Below, in pieces: positions 8,598-16,372 of a stretch of DNA of 52,072 nucleotides (position 1 is the first letter of the stretch; every line of letters begins with the position of its first letter). The notes below the pieces were generated by a model. It was given only the letters and a program-made list of their open reading frames with translations, was not told where the DNA came from and did no database searches. The DNA lies in contig JAFGXI010000045.1 in the NCBI GenBank assembly GCA_016936665.1, forward strand, positions 1 through 52,072, read 5' to 3'. The position numbers were made by a program, and so were the translations under genes. This DNA comes from Bacteroidales bacterium. GTDB lineage: Bacteria > Bacteroidota > Bacteroidia > Bacteroidales > JAFGXI01.

Positions 8598-9791
8598 ATG
8601 TTTATAAAGATTAAAGGAGATGTAGTTAAGTTATATGGTCGCATTTGGGAAGGTGATGGGGCATATATAGCCGATAAGCTAGAAGAGTTAGAAGGTAGCG
8701 ATGAGCTTACTATAAGGCTTCATACTATAGGAGGTTCTGTACACGATGGCAATTTAATAAGAAACGCTATTGCTGACTTAGAACGTCCAACCCATATCAT
8801 AGTAGATGGTTTAGCGGCTTCGATGGGAGCTATTATTTTGACAGCTGCCGATAAGTTGTCTATTAGAAGAAATGCCCAAATCATGATACATGAGCCTAGA
8901 GGTTTCTTATCAGGCGTTGCTAATGATTTTAACAATATGGCTAACACATTAAATGAGACTAGGAAAAACTTTATAGACGAACTGGTTGCTATTACCAATC
9001 TTCCTGAAATGCAAGTTAAAAAATGGATGAATGGCGATAATTGGTTTTCGGCCAAACAAGCCCTTAAAAATAATCTCGTTCATGAAATTTTGGATCCCAT
9101 TTTTAAAGATGACCAAATGCAGGCATTCAATCAATTTAAGATGACTGCTTACTTAGAACTCCCAAAAGAATTAGAATCAACATTTAATCTTGAAGATGCT
9201 GAATGCAGAACACCACAAGCTGCTAACGATACACAACAAACAATTCCAAATAATTCTGATGCTAACGCAAATAAAAACAAAGAAAAAGAAATGAAACAAG
9301 CATTAATCGAAGCTTTTAAGCTTCAAGGCGTAACTGCTGAAAGTTCTGACACAGTCGTTCTTGAAGCAATGAGAACTGTTGTAACTGGACTCAAAAATAA
9401 AGTTACAGACAAAGAAACAGAGTTAACAGCTCTACAAGACAAAGAGAAAGCTAATATGGAAGCAAGCATTAACTCAGCTGTTAGTGCAGCGATTACAGCA
9501 GGCAAAATATCCGAAGCTCAAAAAGAGACTTATGTTTCTATTGGAAAAACTTCTGGATTACAAGCCTTAAGTAATGTTTTTGAGAATATGCAAGGACGCC
9601 AATCGTTACACGGTAAAGTTACGACTCCAAGCGGAGGTTCTGTAGCAGGTATTCCTGAAGCTCGTAAAGAGTGGACTTGGGATAAGTGGCAAACCGAAGA
9701 CCCAAGAGGTTTAGAGGCTCTTGCAGAAAGCAACAAAGAAGCTTTTGAAGCTTTAGGTAAACGCAAGTATGGCGAAAGCTTTACTGCATAA
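8598..9791 (+). CDS. prohead protease (ClpP-like) with C-terminal scaffold region
   Basis: A 397-residue protein. Residues 1-165 are a ClpP-type serine protease: oxyanion-loop glycines at 45-46 (TIGGS), catalytic Ser75 in DGLAASMGA, His98 in MIHEPRG and Asp147 in MNGDNWFSA, aligned by eye with ClpP. Residues 165-225 are an Asn/Gln-rich linker. From about 232 the sequence is a charged helical scaffold-like region ending in the conserved-looking WTWDKWQTEDPRGLEAL. An internal ATG at 9291, after a purine-rich GAAAAAGAA, could start a separate 166-residue scaffold. The protease would mature the prohead and cut the capsid protein encoded next. Confidence 0.85.
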   Translation: MFIKIKGDVVKLYGRIWEGDGAYIADKLEELEGSDELTIRLHTIGGSVHDGNLIRNAIADLERPTHIIVDGLAASMGAIILTAADKLSIRRNAQIMIHEPRGFLSGVANDFNNMANTLNETRKNFIDELVAITNLPEMQVKKWMNGDNWFSAKQALKNNLVHEILDPIFKDDQMQAFNQFKMTAYLELPKELESTFNLEDAECRTPQAANDTQQTIPNNSDANANKNKEKEMKQALIEAFKLQGVTAESSDTVVLEAMRTVVTGLKNKVTDKETELTALQDKEKANMEASINSAVSAAITAGKISEAQKETYVSIGKTSGLQALSNVFENMQGRQSLHGKVTTPSGGSVAGIPEARKEWTWDKWQTEDPRGLEALAESNKEAFEALGKRKYGESFTA

Positions 9792-9828
9792 TAGTTAAAA
9801 AAAAGTTGAATTAAAATAAATATAAAAA

Positions 9829-10881
9829 ATGAAAGCTATTAGAATTTTTATGGCATTGTTTGCCGTAGCATTATTCTCCTCTGGAGTGGCAGCAGCTACA
9901 GGAGCAGACTTTTTACCTGTAATGGGTATCACTACTGGAATATCGCTTATTATGCCACCTGTTCAAGGTGTTTTGTTCTCAGGTATTAACCAAGAAATTT
10001 GGACAGGAGCTCTTGTAGAGGAGTTCGATAAAGCTGATCAAGCAGGCTTCTTAAATGAAATACCTGACGAAAGTCAATACGTCATGTCCAGTAAAGGCGA
10101 AAACGAGGTTATACACTTAAACGATATTGGAGCAGACCCTGAAGTATTAATTAATAACACTACTTATCCTATTGGATTCTACACCCAAGTAGATGGTGAT
10201 ATTGCTATTTCGTTGAACAAATATCAAACTAAAGCAACCAAAGTTAGTGACGATGAAATCCGTTTTATCACTTATGATAAAATTAAAAAGGTTCAAGCTA
10301 AACATAAGAATGCTGTTGTTACTACAAAACACAAATTAGCAATTCATGCACTTGCTCCAGCTTCACATACGGCTGCCACACCAGTTTTAAAAACAACAGG
10401 AGCAGATGATGGAACAGGTAGAAAAAGACTTGTGCCAAAAGACATCATAAGTCTAAAGAGGGCATTTGATGCAGCTGAAGTGCCTGACGAAAAAAGAATC
10501 TTAGTATTATCTACTGATCACCATAACGATTTATTAGATTGGGATTCGGAACATGATACTGCAAGATACTCAGCCGATGCAAATGGAATGCTTAAAAGCT
10601 TAATTTATGGCTTTAAAGTCTATGTTTATGTTGCCAACCCTTATTTTTCTAACCTGAATTTTACCAAGTTAGCATTTGGCGCAACACCAACAGCAGAACA
10701 TCACAGAGCATCAGTAGCCTACGCTGCTAAAGAGATGTTTAAAGCTAACGGTTCTACAAAGAACTATACCGATGAGCCTGATACACAAAATCAAGCTTGG
10801 ATGTATAATGTTCGTCATTACGGAATTGTATTACCTAAGAAACAAAGAGCTATAGGAGCAATTGCTTCAGATGTAGCATAA
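9829..10881 (+). CDS. major capsid protein with signal-peptide-like N-terminus
   Basis: A 350-residue protein directly after protease/scaffold and before tail genes, the normal place for the major head protein. Features of the Mu-like capsids of this phylum include QGVLFSGINQEIWTG (about residues 45-60), NNTTYPIGFYTQVDGDIAISL and EIRFITYDKI, with a C-terminal RHYGIVLPKKQRAIG. Residues 1-24 (MKAIRIFMALFAVALFSSG, then VAAATG) look like a signal peptide, followed by a second hydrophobic stretch. In a virion protein this is more likely a prohead delta-type segment removed by the protease than an export signal. A perfect 10-bp hairpin follows the gene. Confidence 0.8.
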   Translation: MKAIRIFMALFAVALFSSGVAAATGADFLPVMGITTGISLIMPPVQGVLFSGINQEIWTGALVEEFDKADQAGFLNEIPDESQYVMSSKGENEVIHLNDIGADPEVLINNTTYPIGFYTQVDGDIAISLNKYQTKATKVSDDEIRFITYDKIKKVQAKHKNAVVTTKHKLAIHALAPASHTAATPVLKTTGADDGTGRKRLVPKDIISLKRAFDAAEVPDEKRILVLSTDHHNDLLDWDSEHDTARYSADANGMLKSLIYGFKVYVYVANPYFSNLNFTKLAFGATPTAEHHRASVAYAAKEMFKANGSTKNYTDEPDTQNQAWMYNVRHYGIVLPKKQRAIGAIASDVA

Positions 10882-10890
10882 TAGTACTAA

Positions 10891-10916
10891 ATAAGAGCCA
10901 CTCTGTTGGCTCTTAT
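10891..10916 (+). terminator. hairpin after the capsid gene (terminator or attenuator)
   Basis: ATAAGAGCCA (10891-10900), a 6-base loop and TGGCTCTTAT (10907-10916) make a perfect 10-bp stem. No long T-run follows (ATTCAC), so it is probably a partial terminator or an RNA-stabilising 3' end that raises capsid mRNA relative to the tail genes. It starts 10 bases after the capsid stop codon. Confidence 0.6.
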
Positions 10917-10940
10917 ATTCACTTCTAAAATCATAAGAGC

Positions 10941-11312
10941 ATGAATATTACTAAGAAAAATCAAGAAGATGCAGCATATATCTTTGGGAAGAACCTTGAG
11001 GTTGATAAGTTGTATATGAACAGTAAAGGAGAATTCTTTACTCAAGAACATCTTGCCAAAGCCAGTGGCAAAAAAGTTCAACTAATAACTTTTGAACGCC
11101 CTGCAGAAAAAGCAACTGAATATACAGGCAATGACCTTCCAACTTTAGAAGAAATGAAAGCTAAAGGTGAAGAGTTGCCTAAGTTTTTAGATGCAATGGT
11201 AAAGGCTGACTTAACGAAAATAGCAGATTCTTTAGAACTGAAATTGGAAGGCAAGCCGACTAATGCAGTTATTATAGAACAAATTGTTAAAGTTGTAAAC
11301 GAAGCTGAGTAA
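10941..11312 (+). CDS. hypothetical head-tail region protein
   Basis: A 123-residue protein between capsid and sheath genes. I do not recognise the family. The N-terminal half has a strand-rich look (YMNSKGEFFTQEHLAKASGK, then VQLITF), and the C-terminal half has a LEGKPTNAVIIEQIVKVV helix after a charged segment, resembling small proteins with an N-terminal fold and a short SAP/HeH-like C-terminal helix pair. Its stop codon overlaps the start of the sheath gene (TAATG), so translation is coupled. A head completion role is possible from position alone. Confidence 0.6.
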   Translation: MNITKKNQEDAAYIFGKNLEVDKLYMNSKGEFFTQEHLAKASGKKVQLITFERPAEKATEYTGNDLPTLEEMKAKGEELPKFLDAMVKADLTKIADSLELKLEGKPTNAVIIEQIVKVVNEAE

Positions 11313-12565
11313 TGGCTGATTTAAACGGTGAAAAAACAACCAAAGGTAAGCAAGGTGCTAATCTTTTAGCAGGTGGCGACAGTATATCAGGTTTGATTAT
11401 TGAAACCCCTGAAGCATCAGGATTACTTCATTCGGTTGTGAAAGAAATCTATAATCCAAAAGATGCCGAGGCTCTTGGTATAGATACAGCATTCGATACA
11501 GCTAATGATATTGTCGCTTACAGACATATTACTGAGTTTTATCGCATGGCCGACAATGGTACTAAGCTTTTCATTATGCTTGTACCACAAGACACTGGAC
11601 TCGTCAACATTTTTGCTGATTCAGATACAGCACCATCAAGAAAGTTAGCAATTAAAGCCAAAGGCGAAATTCGTCAATTGGCAGCTGCTGTTAACCCAAC
11701 ATCGGCTGGTGTTATCCTAAACGGTCTGACAACAGATTGTTATAATGGAATCCCTCTCGCACAAGGTTTTGGACTTTGGGCATACGAAAAGCACATGCCA
11801 CAGCAAGTGTTACTTGAAGGTAGAGAATATTCAGGTCCAGCAGCATCAGTTGCTAACTTAAGAGATATTCCAGATCTATCTGCAACCAAAGTATCGGTTT
11901 GTATTGGTCAGGATTGGAACTATGCTGAAAGTAGAACCGAAGCTTTAAACAAAAAGTTTGCTGATGTTGGAACATTGCTTGGAACTGTAGCAAAATCGAA
12001 AGTTAACCAAAATGCAGGTGAACATGAAAGCTTCGATTTAACAGATGCTACTAAAGACATTTGGATGGAGCCTGCTCTTTCTAATCACGTTCTTAACGAT
12101 GATCAGGAAAGCGATTTACAGACCTTAGAAGATAAGGGTTATATTTTCGGTTTAGAATATGTTGGTATGGCTGGCACACGTTGGAACAACGACCATGTAT
12201 GTGCTCCTATTATTATAGATGCTGAAGGCAACATGAACGAGCATACTATTTCTTTAGGAAGGACAGTTGACAAAGCTGTCAGACTATTACGCACAGCCTA
12301 TTTGCCAAAGGTAAAAACAAATCAGCCTGTAGACACTGAAACGGGTTTATTGCCGTCTGCTGTAGTTACCTATTTCGATGGTATTGGTAATACTGTTTTA
12401 GGCGATATGCAGAACCGTGAAGAAATCTCTAAGGGTGTAGCTAATACAGACCCTAACAGCGATTTGCTTATTGAGAAGGTGTTAAAGATAGATTACCGTA
12501 TTCAGCCGAGAGGTACAATTGGGTTTATCGATGGCACTATAAATATTAAAAAGAGTATTAACTAG
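11312..12565 (+). CDS. tail sheath protein, DUF2586 family
   Basis: A 417-residue contractile sheath protein. The N-terminus has the poly-glycine/serine lead (LLAGGDSISGLIIETPE), then alternating strands with MLVPQDTGLVNIFADSD. The C-terminus has the sheath pattern YVGMAGTRWNNDHVCAP, ISLGRTVDKAVRLLRTAYLP and finally RIQPRGTIGFIDGTINI, which matches the DUF2586 group of Mu-like phages in Bacteroidota. It pairs with the tail tube protein encoded next. Its presence shows the phage has a contractile tail. Confidence 0.85.
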   Translation: MADLNGEKTTKGKQGANLLAGGDSISGLIIETPEASGLLHSVVKEIYNPKDAEALGIDTAFDTANDIVAYRHITEFYRMADNGTKLFIMLVPQDTGLVNIFADSDTAPSRKLAIKAKGEIRQLAAAVNPTSAGVILNGLTTDCYNGIPLAQGFGLWAYEKHMPQQVLLEGREYSGPAASVANLRDIPDLSATKVSVCIGQDWNYAESRTEALNKKFADVGTLLGTVAKSKVNQNAGEHESFDLTDATKDIWMEPALSNHVLNDDQESDLQTLEDKGYIFGLEYVGMAGTRWNNDHVCAPIIIDAEGNMNEHTISLGRTVDKAVRLLRTAYLPKVKTNQPVDTETGLLPSAVVTYFDGIGNTVLGDMQNREEISKGVANTDPNSDLLIEKVLKIDYRIQPRGTIGFIDGTINIKKSIN

Positions 12566-12579
12566 TAAATAGCTGAGAT

Positions 12580-12993
12580 ATGTCGATAATAAGAAATAAG
12601 AAAGCATATGATAGTGGTGATGTTACAGCTTTTATAAATGGGATACCTGTAGATATTGTAGACATTAACTACAGTAAAGAAAAGGAAAATCAACTCAATT
12701 ATAAGCTTAACAACAAACCGAATTCGTGGTCGGAAGGCAAAGAAAGCTTTTCTGCATCTGTTACCATCATGATGGATGATATTGTGCCTATAGAAGATGC
12801 AGCAGGCGGAGATTTAACAGCTCTACAGCCTTTTGAAATCAATGTTGCTTTTACCAACAAATACAACAAAGTTGTAGTGGATAGAATTATTGCTAGGTTT
12901 TCGAAACAAGGTAGAGAGGTTACTGGTGATATGGGCTTGCAAATGCAATACGATTTGTTTGCCATGGATATTGAGTTCAATGTAAATAAATAA
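12580..12993 (+). CDS. tail tube protein
   Basis: A 137-residue protein directly after the sheath gene, the standard tube position in contractile phages. The sequence is strand-rich: FINGIPVDIVDINYSKEK, NKPNSWSEGKESFSASVTIM and the final YDLFAMDIEFNVNK with repeated aromatic/hydrophobic alternation. This fits the beta-barrel tube fold (gpM/Hcp-like). A perfect 22-bp palindrome follows 20 bases downstream, as expected for a highly expressed gene. Confidence 0.75.
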   Translation: MSIIRNKKAYDSGDVTAFINGIPVDIVDINYSKEKENQLNYKLNNKPNSWSEGKESFSASVTIMMDDIVPIEDAAGGDLTALQPFEINVAFTNKYNKVVVDRIIARFSKQGREVTGDMGLQMQYDLFAMDIEFNVNK

Positions 12994-13013
12994 AACGCAG
13001 AGTTATATAGACA

Positions 13014-13035
13014 AAAGCTTCCTGCAGGAAGCTTT
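13014..13035 (+). terminator. 22-bp perfect palindrome after the tail tube gene
   Basis: AAAGCTTCCTG at 13014-13024 is followed directly by its reverse complement at 13025-13035, giving a 9-bp stem with a TGCA loop in RNA. The following bases (ATTAAAAC) are not T-rich, so termination would be weak. It probably reduces read-through from the abundant sheath/tube transcript into the chaperone and baseplate genes, or protects the upstream mRNA 3' end. Confidence 0.55.
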
Positions 13036-13070
13036 ATTAAAACAATTAATTATTACTAAAAATTAAAGTT

Positions 13071-13451
13071 ATGCCAGGAAAGGAAAACGAAAAAAATGTA
13101 AAAACAGCTAAAAACGAGGATACTAAAGTGATCCATAAATTAGGTGTTGAGAGAAAAGCCGAATTGGAAGAGCAATATGGTAAGCATCGTTTAAGAATAC
13201 TAGAAGTTCCGATGGATGAGGTTGGACATGAATTTTTGGAAGTAGCAGCCATAGTTCCACCAAGAGATGTGACTGGCCAGTTGATTAAGTATTCGGAAAC
13301 GAATCCAAAGAAAGCCGCCGATATTGCCATCCGAAACTGCTTATTAACCCATAAGGAGCAAATTGAAAAAGATGATACCTTATTCTTTTCGGTCTCCTTT
13401 ATGATTATGGAGCTAATGCCGATAAGACAAGGTCGAATAAAAAACTTCTAA
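13071..13451 (+). CDS. tail assembly chaperone, short (gpG-type) product
   Basis: A 126-residue protein directly after the tail tube gene, where contractile and siphovirus phages encode paired tail chaperones made by frameshifting. The sequence is charged at the N-terminus, then GVERKAELEEQYGKHRLRIL, VPPRDVTGQLIKYSETNPKK and a helical C-terminus. The final codons ATA AAA AAC TTC TAA contain the -1 slippery heptamer A_AAA_AAC at 13439-13445. An open reading frame in the -1 frame continues for 64 codons past this site. The normal stop gives this short form. Confidence 0.75.
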   Translation: MPGKENEKNVKTAKNEDTKVIHKLGVERKAELEEQYGKHRLRILEVPMDEVGHEFLEVAAIVPPRDVTGQLIKYSETNPKKAADIAIRNCLLTHKEQIEKDDTLFFSVSFMIMELMPIRQGRIKNF

Positions 13452-13639
13452 GCGTTGATTTCGGTCTGCATCACCAAGACGATAAACATGGTGAGCGAAA
13501 AATAAACGCTTTAATGTCGTTTTATTTCAAGATACCATTTCCTGAACAATTGTCTGATGAAGTATGGGCTGAGAAATGGCATCAATTAAGATGGCTTGCA
13601 GAAAAGAAACTATTATCAATCGACTTGAATACAATGTAA
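13071..13639 (+). CDS. tail assembly chaperone, -1 frameshift fusion (gpGT-type) product
   Basis: Reading AAC at 13443-13445 and slipping back one base continues at CTT 13445 in the frame that stops with TAA at 13637-13639. The predicted fusion is 189 residues: 125 from the zero frame plus 64 beginning LLSVDFGLHHQDDKHGER and including YFKIPFPEQLSDEVWAEKW. AAGCGTT at 13450-13456 pairs with AACGCTT at 13505-13511, starting 5 bases after the heptamer; a smaller GTCT/AGAC hairpin lies inside. That is where a stimulating RNA structure is expected. The extension has no start codon and spacing of its own that would suit a separate gene. Frameshifting is inferred, not shown. Confidence 0.7.
13439..13445 (+). 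promoter_or_regulatory. -1 ribosomal frameshift slippery site A_AAA_AAC
   Basis: The heptamer is in the correct zero-frame register: A ends codon ATA (13437-13439), followed by AAA and AAC. Both tRNAs can re-pair with AAA after slipping one base back. The zero-frame stop is two codons downstream (13449-13451). A 7-bp stem begins 4 bases after the heptamer. Confidence 0.7.
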
Positions 13640-13640
13640 T

Positions 13641-14288
13641 ATGTCAAAGGTGTACTTAGATTTAACAGCAAGATTTAGTGCTGCTTTTGGCAGTTCTTTT
13701 GGTTTTGCCGTAAAGAACACAGTCGGAAGGGTTGGTCTCAACCCCTATCAGTTTGATCATTTTAAGGAAAGTGATGTCGATAAAGAGTTCGAAGACATTA
13801 CTCTTATTTACGAAGACGTCACACTCAACTTCGCAAGCTTTCCTTTTGTTCAAGCTGTAAAGGCACCTTTTCATATTCCATTTTCTAAAACAGAGGATCC
13901 AGATACTTCAGATATTGTTGCACCACCTCCATCGATTAGTTTCAGTCGCTCAAAAAAGCTTACAGAAACAGAATTAAACGGGGAAGATGCAGAGGTCGTT
14001 GAGCGTTGGAATACACAAGCATGGAATATCAGAATACGTGGTTTGTTGGTAGATATGAAAGAACACCAGTATCCTTCAAATTTGGTTCAAAAAATAGACA
14101 AACTTTTTAGTCATAACGATATGGTTGAGGTTAGTGGAACACAATTTTTTGAAAAAGGCATTAGCAATATCATTATTAAAGATGTCGATATTGATGGCGT
14201 TGTTGGTTTTAAAGATACCATTCAATACTCTATTACTGCTCGTTCTGCTAGAGATGTTGGTTTTACACTTATAAACCCGAATGAGTAA
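13641..14288 (+). CDS. DUF6046 family baseplate/tail protein
   Basis: A 215-residue protein starting two bases after the chaperone extension stop. The segment HIPFSKTEDPDTSDIVAPPP, then ISFSRSKKLTETEL, and WNIRIRGLLVDMKEHQYPSN match the DUF6046 pattern in Mu-like prophages of Bacteroidota. Its strand-rich middle resembles LysM-type or hub-associated tail proteins such as Mu gp43 neighbours. Its stop overlaps the start of the gpD-like gene (TAATG). It probably binds the baseplate hub; no activity is expected. Confidence 0.7.
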   Translation: MSKVYLDLTARFSAAFGSSFGFAVKNTVGRVGLNPYQFDHFKESDVDKEFEDITLIYEDVTLNFASFPFVQAVKAPFHIPFSKTEDPDTSDIVAPPPSISFSRSKKLTETELNGEDAEVVERWNTQAWNIRIRGLLVDMKEHQYPSNLVQKIDKLFSHNDMVEVSGTQFFEKGISNIIIKDVDIDGVVGFKDTIQYSITARSARDVGFTLINPNE

Positions 14289-15295
14289 TGGCTTCACTTT
14301 ACAAAAATATGGTCTGTAGTATTAGAATTGGCAAGGTTCTCTTCGATGTCGTTAATGCAGTTAGTATTAAGCAAAGCATTATGCTTTTAAGCGATACAGC
14401 TACGCTTACGCTTCCAAGAGAGTTTAAGAAAGCTATTGTAAACGGTAAAGCAGAATCTACTGAGCGAAAAAACATAAGAGACTTTATTGCTGAAGGCGAT
14501 GAGGTCGAAATTAAGTTAGGCTATAACGATGACTTATATACTCGTTTTAAAGGCTATTTAAAGAAAATCAGTGCAGACGTTCCTTTGGTGCTTGAGTGCG
14601 AAGACGAAATGTGGCAGCTTAGAAAAGGCAAGCTTAATAAAACATTTAAGAAAGTTAGCCTAAAGGAATTAATAGAATTTATTGCACCGGGTTACGAAAC
14701 CGAAATTATTGACGATATTAATTTAGGAAAATACATTGTAAAGAATGCTTCGCCATACGAAGTTCTTGAGGCACTTAGAAATAGTCACTTGATGCATTCA
14801 TATTTTAGAGACAAGACTTTGGTAGTTGGTTTTCCTTCCGATTTTAAACCACAGATAAGTCATATGGTTAACTTATCCAGTGATGGCGATAAAGTTCATT
14901 GCAATGTTAGAAGCTCTAAAAATTTAAAGTTTGTTCGTAAAGATGAAATGAAGCTCGAAATAAGAGCTATTTCCACCAATAGCAATGGTAGTAAAGAAAC
15001 GGTAACAGTTGGAGAAAGTGGAGGCACGACAAGAACCTTGAACTTCGCCAATACACCAAAATCGGAATTAGAAAAGATTGCAAAAAAGAATCTTGAAAGC
15101 CTACATTTTGACGGCTACTCAGGAAGCATTGATTTGTTTGGAGAACCTATTGTAAACGCAGGTGAGTCTCTCGATATTTCAGACCCAGCCTATACCGAAA
15201 GTGAAAGGCAGGGCAAATACTTGATTGAAGCAGTAGATATTGATTTTAAAGCAGCTGAATATAATCAGGCTGTTAAACTAAGCTTACCATTATGA
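14288..15295 (+). CDS. baseplate hub protein, phage late control gpD-like
   Basis: A 335-residue protein with the gpD/gp27/VgrG N-terminal hub layout: FIAEGDEVEIKLGYNDDL followed by YTRFKGYLKKISAD, the beta-domain pattern of hub proteins, then FIAPGYETEIIDDINLG, the segment that binds the spike. The C-terminus has DGYSGSIDLFGEPIVNAGES and YLIEAVDIDFKAAEYNQ, typical of this family. It forms the trimeric hub that carries the spike encoded three genes downstream. It overlaps its neighbours by 1 and 4 bases. Confidence 0.8.
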   Translation: MASLYKNMVCSIRIGKVLFDVVNAVSIKQSIMLLSDTATLTLPREFKKAIVNGKAESTERKNIRDFIAEGDEVEIKLGYNDDLYTRFKGYLKKISADVPLVLECEDEMWQLRKGKLNKTFKKVSLKELIEFIAPGYETEIIDDINLGKYIVKNASPYEVLEALRNSHLMHSYFRDKTLVVGFPSDFKPQISHMVNLSSDGDKVHCNVRSSKNLKFVRKDEMKLEIRAISTNSNGSKETVTVGESGGTTRTLNFANTPKSELEKIAKKNLESLHFDGYSGSIDLFGEPIVNAGESLDISDPAYTESERQGKYLIEAVDIDFKAAEYNQAVKLSLPL

Positions 15296-15528
15296 GTAAC
15301 GACAACGATAATATTGATTTAAACAAACTTTCTACTAAAGAACTTTTGTTACTGATGAGACAAGATATTAAGAACCTTCAAAAGAGCTATGCTAAAGTTG
15401 AAAATGTAAATGTTCAACAAAAGCTCTTGGAACTAAAATTAAAAATGTATGTCAAAGTATATGCCTCAGTTTATGGAGGTATTGTTGGCATTCTAACAGC
15501 ATTAATATTACACTTTCTAACAAAATAA
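15292..15528 (+). CDS. small protein with one C-terminal membrane segment
   Basis: A 78-residue protein whose start overlaps the gpD-like stop (ATGA). Residues 1-50 are charged and coiled-coil-like (NIDLNKLSTKELLLLMRQD, then KNLQKSYAKVENVNVQQKLL). Residues about 54-75 (YASVYGGIVGILTALILHFL) form one membrane helix. The layout resembles the XhlA family of small lysis-associated membrane proteins, and it precedes the endolysin and holin genes. It may be a holin accessory or antiholin; this is inferred from position. Confidence 0.65.
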   Translation: MSNDNDNIDLNKLSTKELLLLMRQDIKNLQKSYAKVENVNVQQKLLELKLKMYVKVYASVYGGIVGILTALILHFLTK

Positions 15529-15531
15529 ATT

Positions 15532-15969
15532 ATGAATCAATTCTCAAATACATCTCAACAAAGAAAAGCAACATGTCATTTAGATTTACAGATTATATTG
15601 GATGTTGCTATTTCAATATCACCAATTGACTTTGGGATAGCTGAAGGTCATAGGCCTACAGATTTGCAATTAAAATACTTTAAAGAAGGTAAGAGTAAAA
15701 TAGATGGTATTAATAAAAAAGGCAAGCATAATTACAAGCCTTCTTTAGCTGCCGATATTTATCTTTTTATTAATGGTAAGGCATCTTGGGACAAAGAATC
15801 ATTAAGCTATGTTATGGGTATAATCCATGCTGTTGCTGAGATTCTTTACGAACAAGGAAAAATAACACATAAAATACGTTGGGGTGGTAATTGGGATATG
15901 GATGGCGAGATTCTTATCGACCAGTCGTTTGATGACCGACCTCATATTGAACTTATAAAACCTATTTAA
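15532..15969 (+). CDS. endolysin-like peptidase, M15 (D-Ala-D-Ala type)
   Basis: A 145-residue protein with the zinc peptidase pattern of family M15: GIAEGHRPTDLQ (Arg/His near 40-41), then His66 and Asp75 in GKHNYKPSLAADIY, a W/G-rich IRWGGNWD segment and the last ligand His138 in DDRPHIEL. These are the metal ligands and substrate motif of VanY/endolysin M15 enzymes. It has no signal peptide and is followed by a holin-like gene two bases downstream, so it probably cuts peptidoglycan cross-links at lysis. It sits, unusually, inside the baseplate gene block. Confidence 0.8.
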   Translation: MNQFSNTSQQRKATCHLDLQIILDVAISISPIDFGIAEGHRPTDLQLKYFKEGKSKIDGINKKGKHNYKPSLAADIYLFINGKASWDKESLSYVMGIIHAVAEILYEQGKITHKIRWGGNWDMDGEILIDQSFDDRPHIELIKPI

Positions 15970-15970
15970 G

Positions 15971-16372
15971 ATGTGGTGGACTAAATTTTTTACAGGCAAA
16001 TCGGTTGAAAAGGTAATCGATGGAGCAATAAGTGGTATAGATAAACTCGTATTAACCAACGAAGAGAAGACAGATGCTTTGAAAAAGGTGGCAGATGCTC
16101 AAGCAGAATTTGCTAAATCTATGCTTAATTCAAACACTGTAAGCAGTAAAGCCAGAAGGGGGATTGCTTACGCTATTGTATTTACGTTTTTAGCCATGAT
16201 TATAGCCTCAGCAGTATTATACAAATTCGATAAAGATTATAGTCAGTTTATATTCGAAATGGCTAAATCTGAATTGTCGGTATTGGTTCTTATGGTGATG
16301 GGGTTCTTTTTTGGTGGTTACATGGCTTCGACTCATTTAATCGGAAACTTAAAAAAGAAAGATAAGAAGTAA
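15971..16372 (+). CDS. holin-like membrane protein (Holin_3TMs type)
   Basis: A 133-residue protein next to the endolysin. The N-terminal 60 residues are a charged helix (KVIDGAISGIDKLVLTNEEK). Two membrane helices follow: GIAYAIVFTFLAMIIASAVL (about 66-86) and LSVLVLMVMGFFFGGYMAST (about 105-124), with a basic KKKDKK tail. This matches the pattern of the Holin_3TMs family. The pairing with an M15 endolysin supports a lysis role. Confidence 0.75.
   Translation: MWWTKFFTGKSVEKVIDGAISGIDKLVLTNEEKTDALKKVADAQAEFAKSMLNSNTVSSKARRGIAYAIVFTFLAMIIASAVLYKFDKDYSQFIFEMAKSELSVLVLMVMGFFFGGYMASTHLIGNLKKKDKK

Noticed and set aside
12699..12980. Minus-strand reading frame opposite the tail tube gene
   Set aside because: No domain, and it lies opposite a protein supported by gene order and beta-rich sequence.
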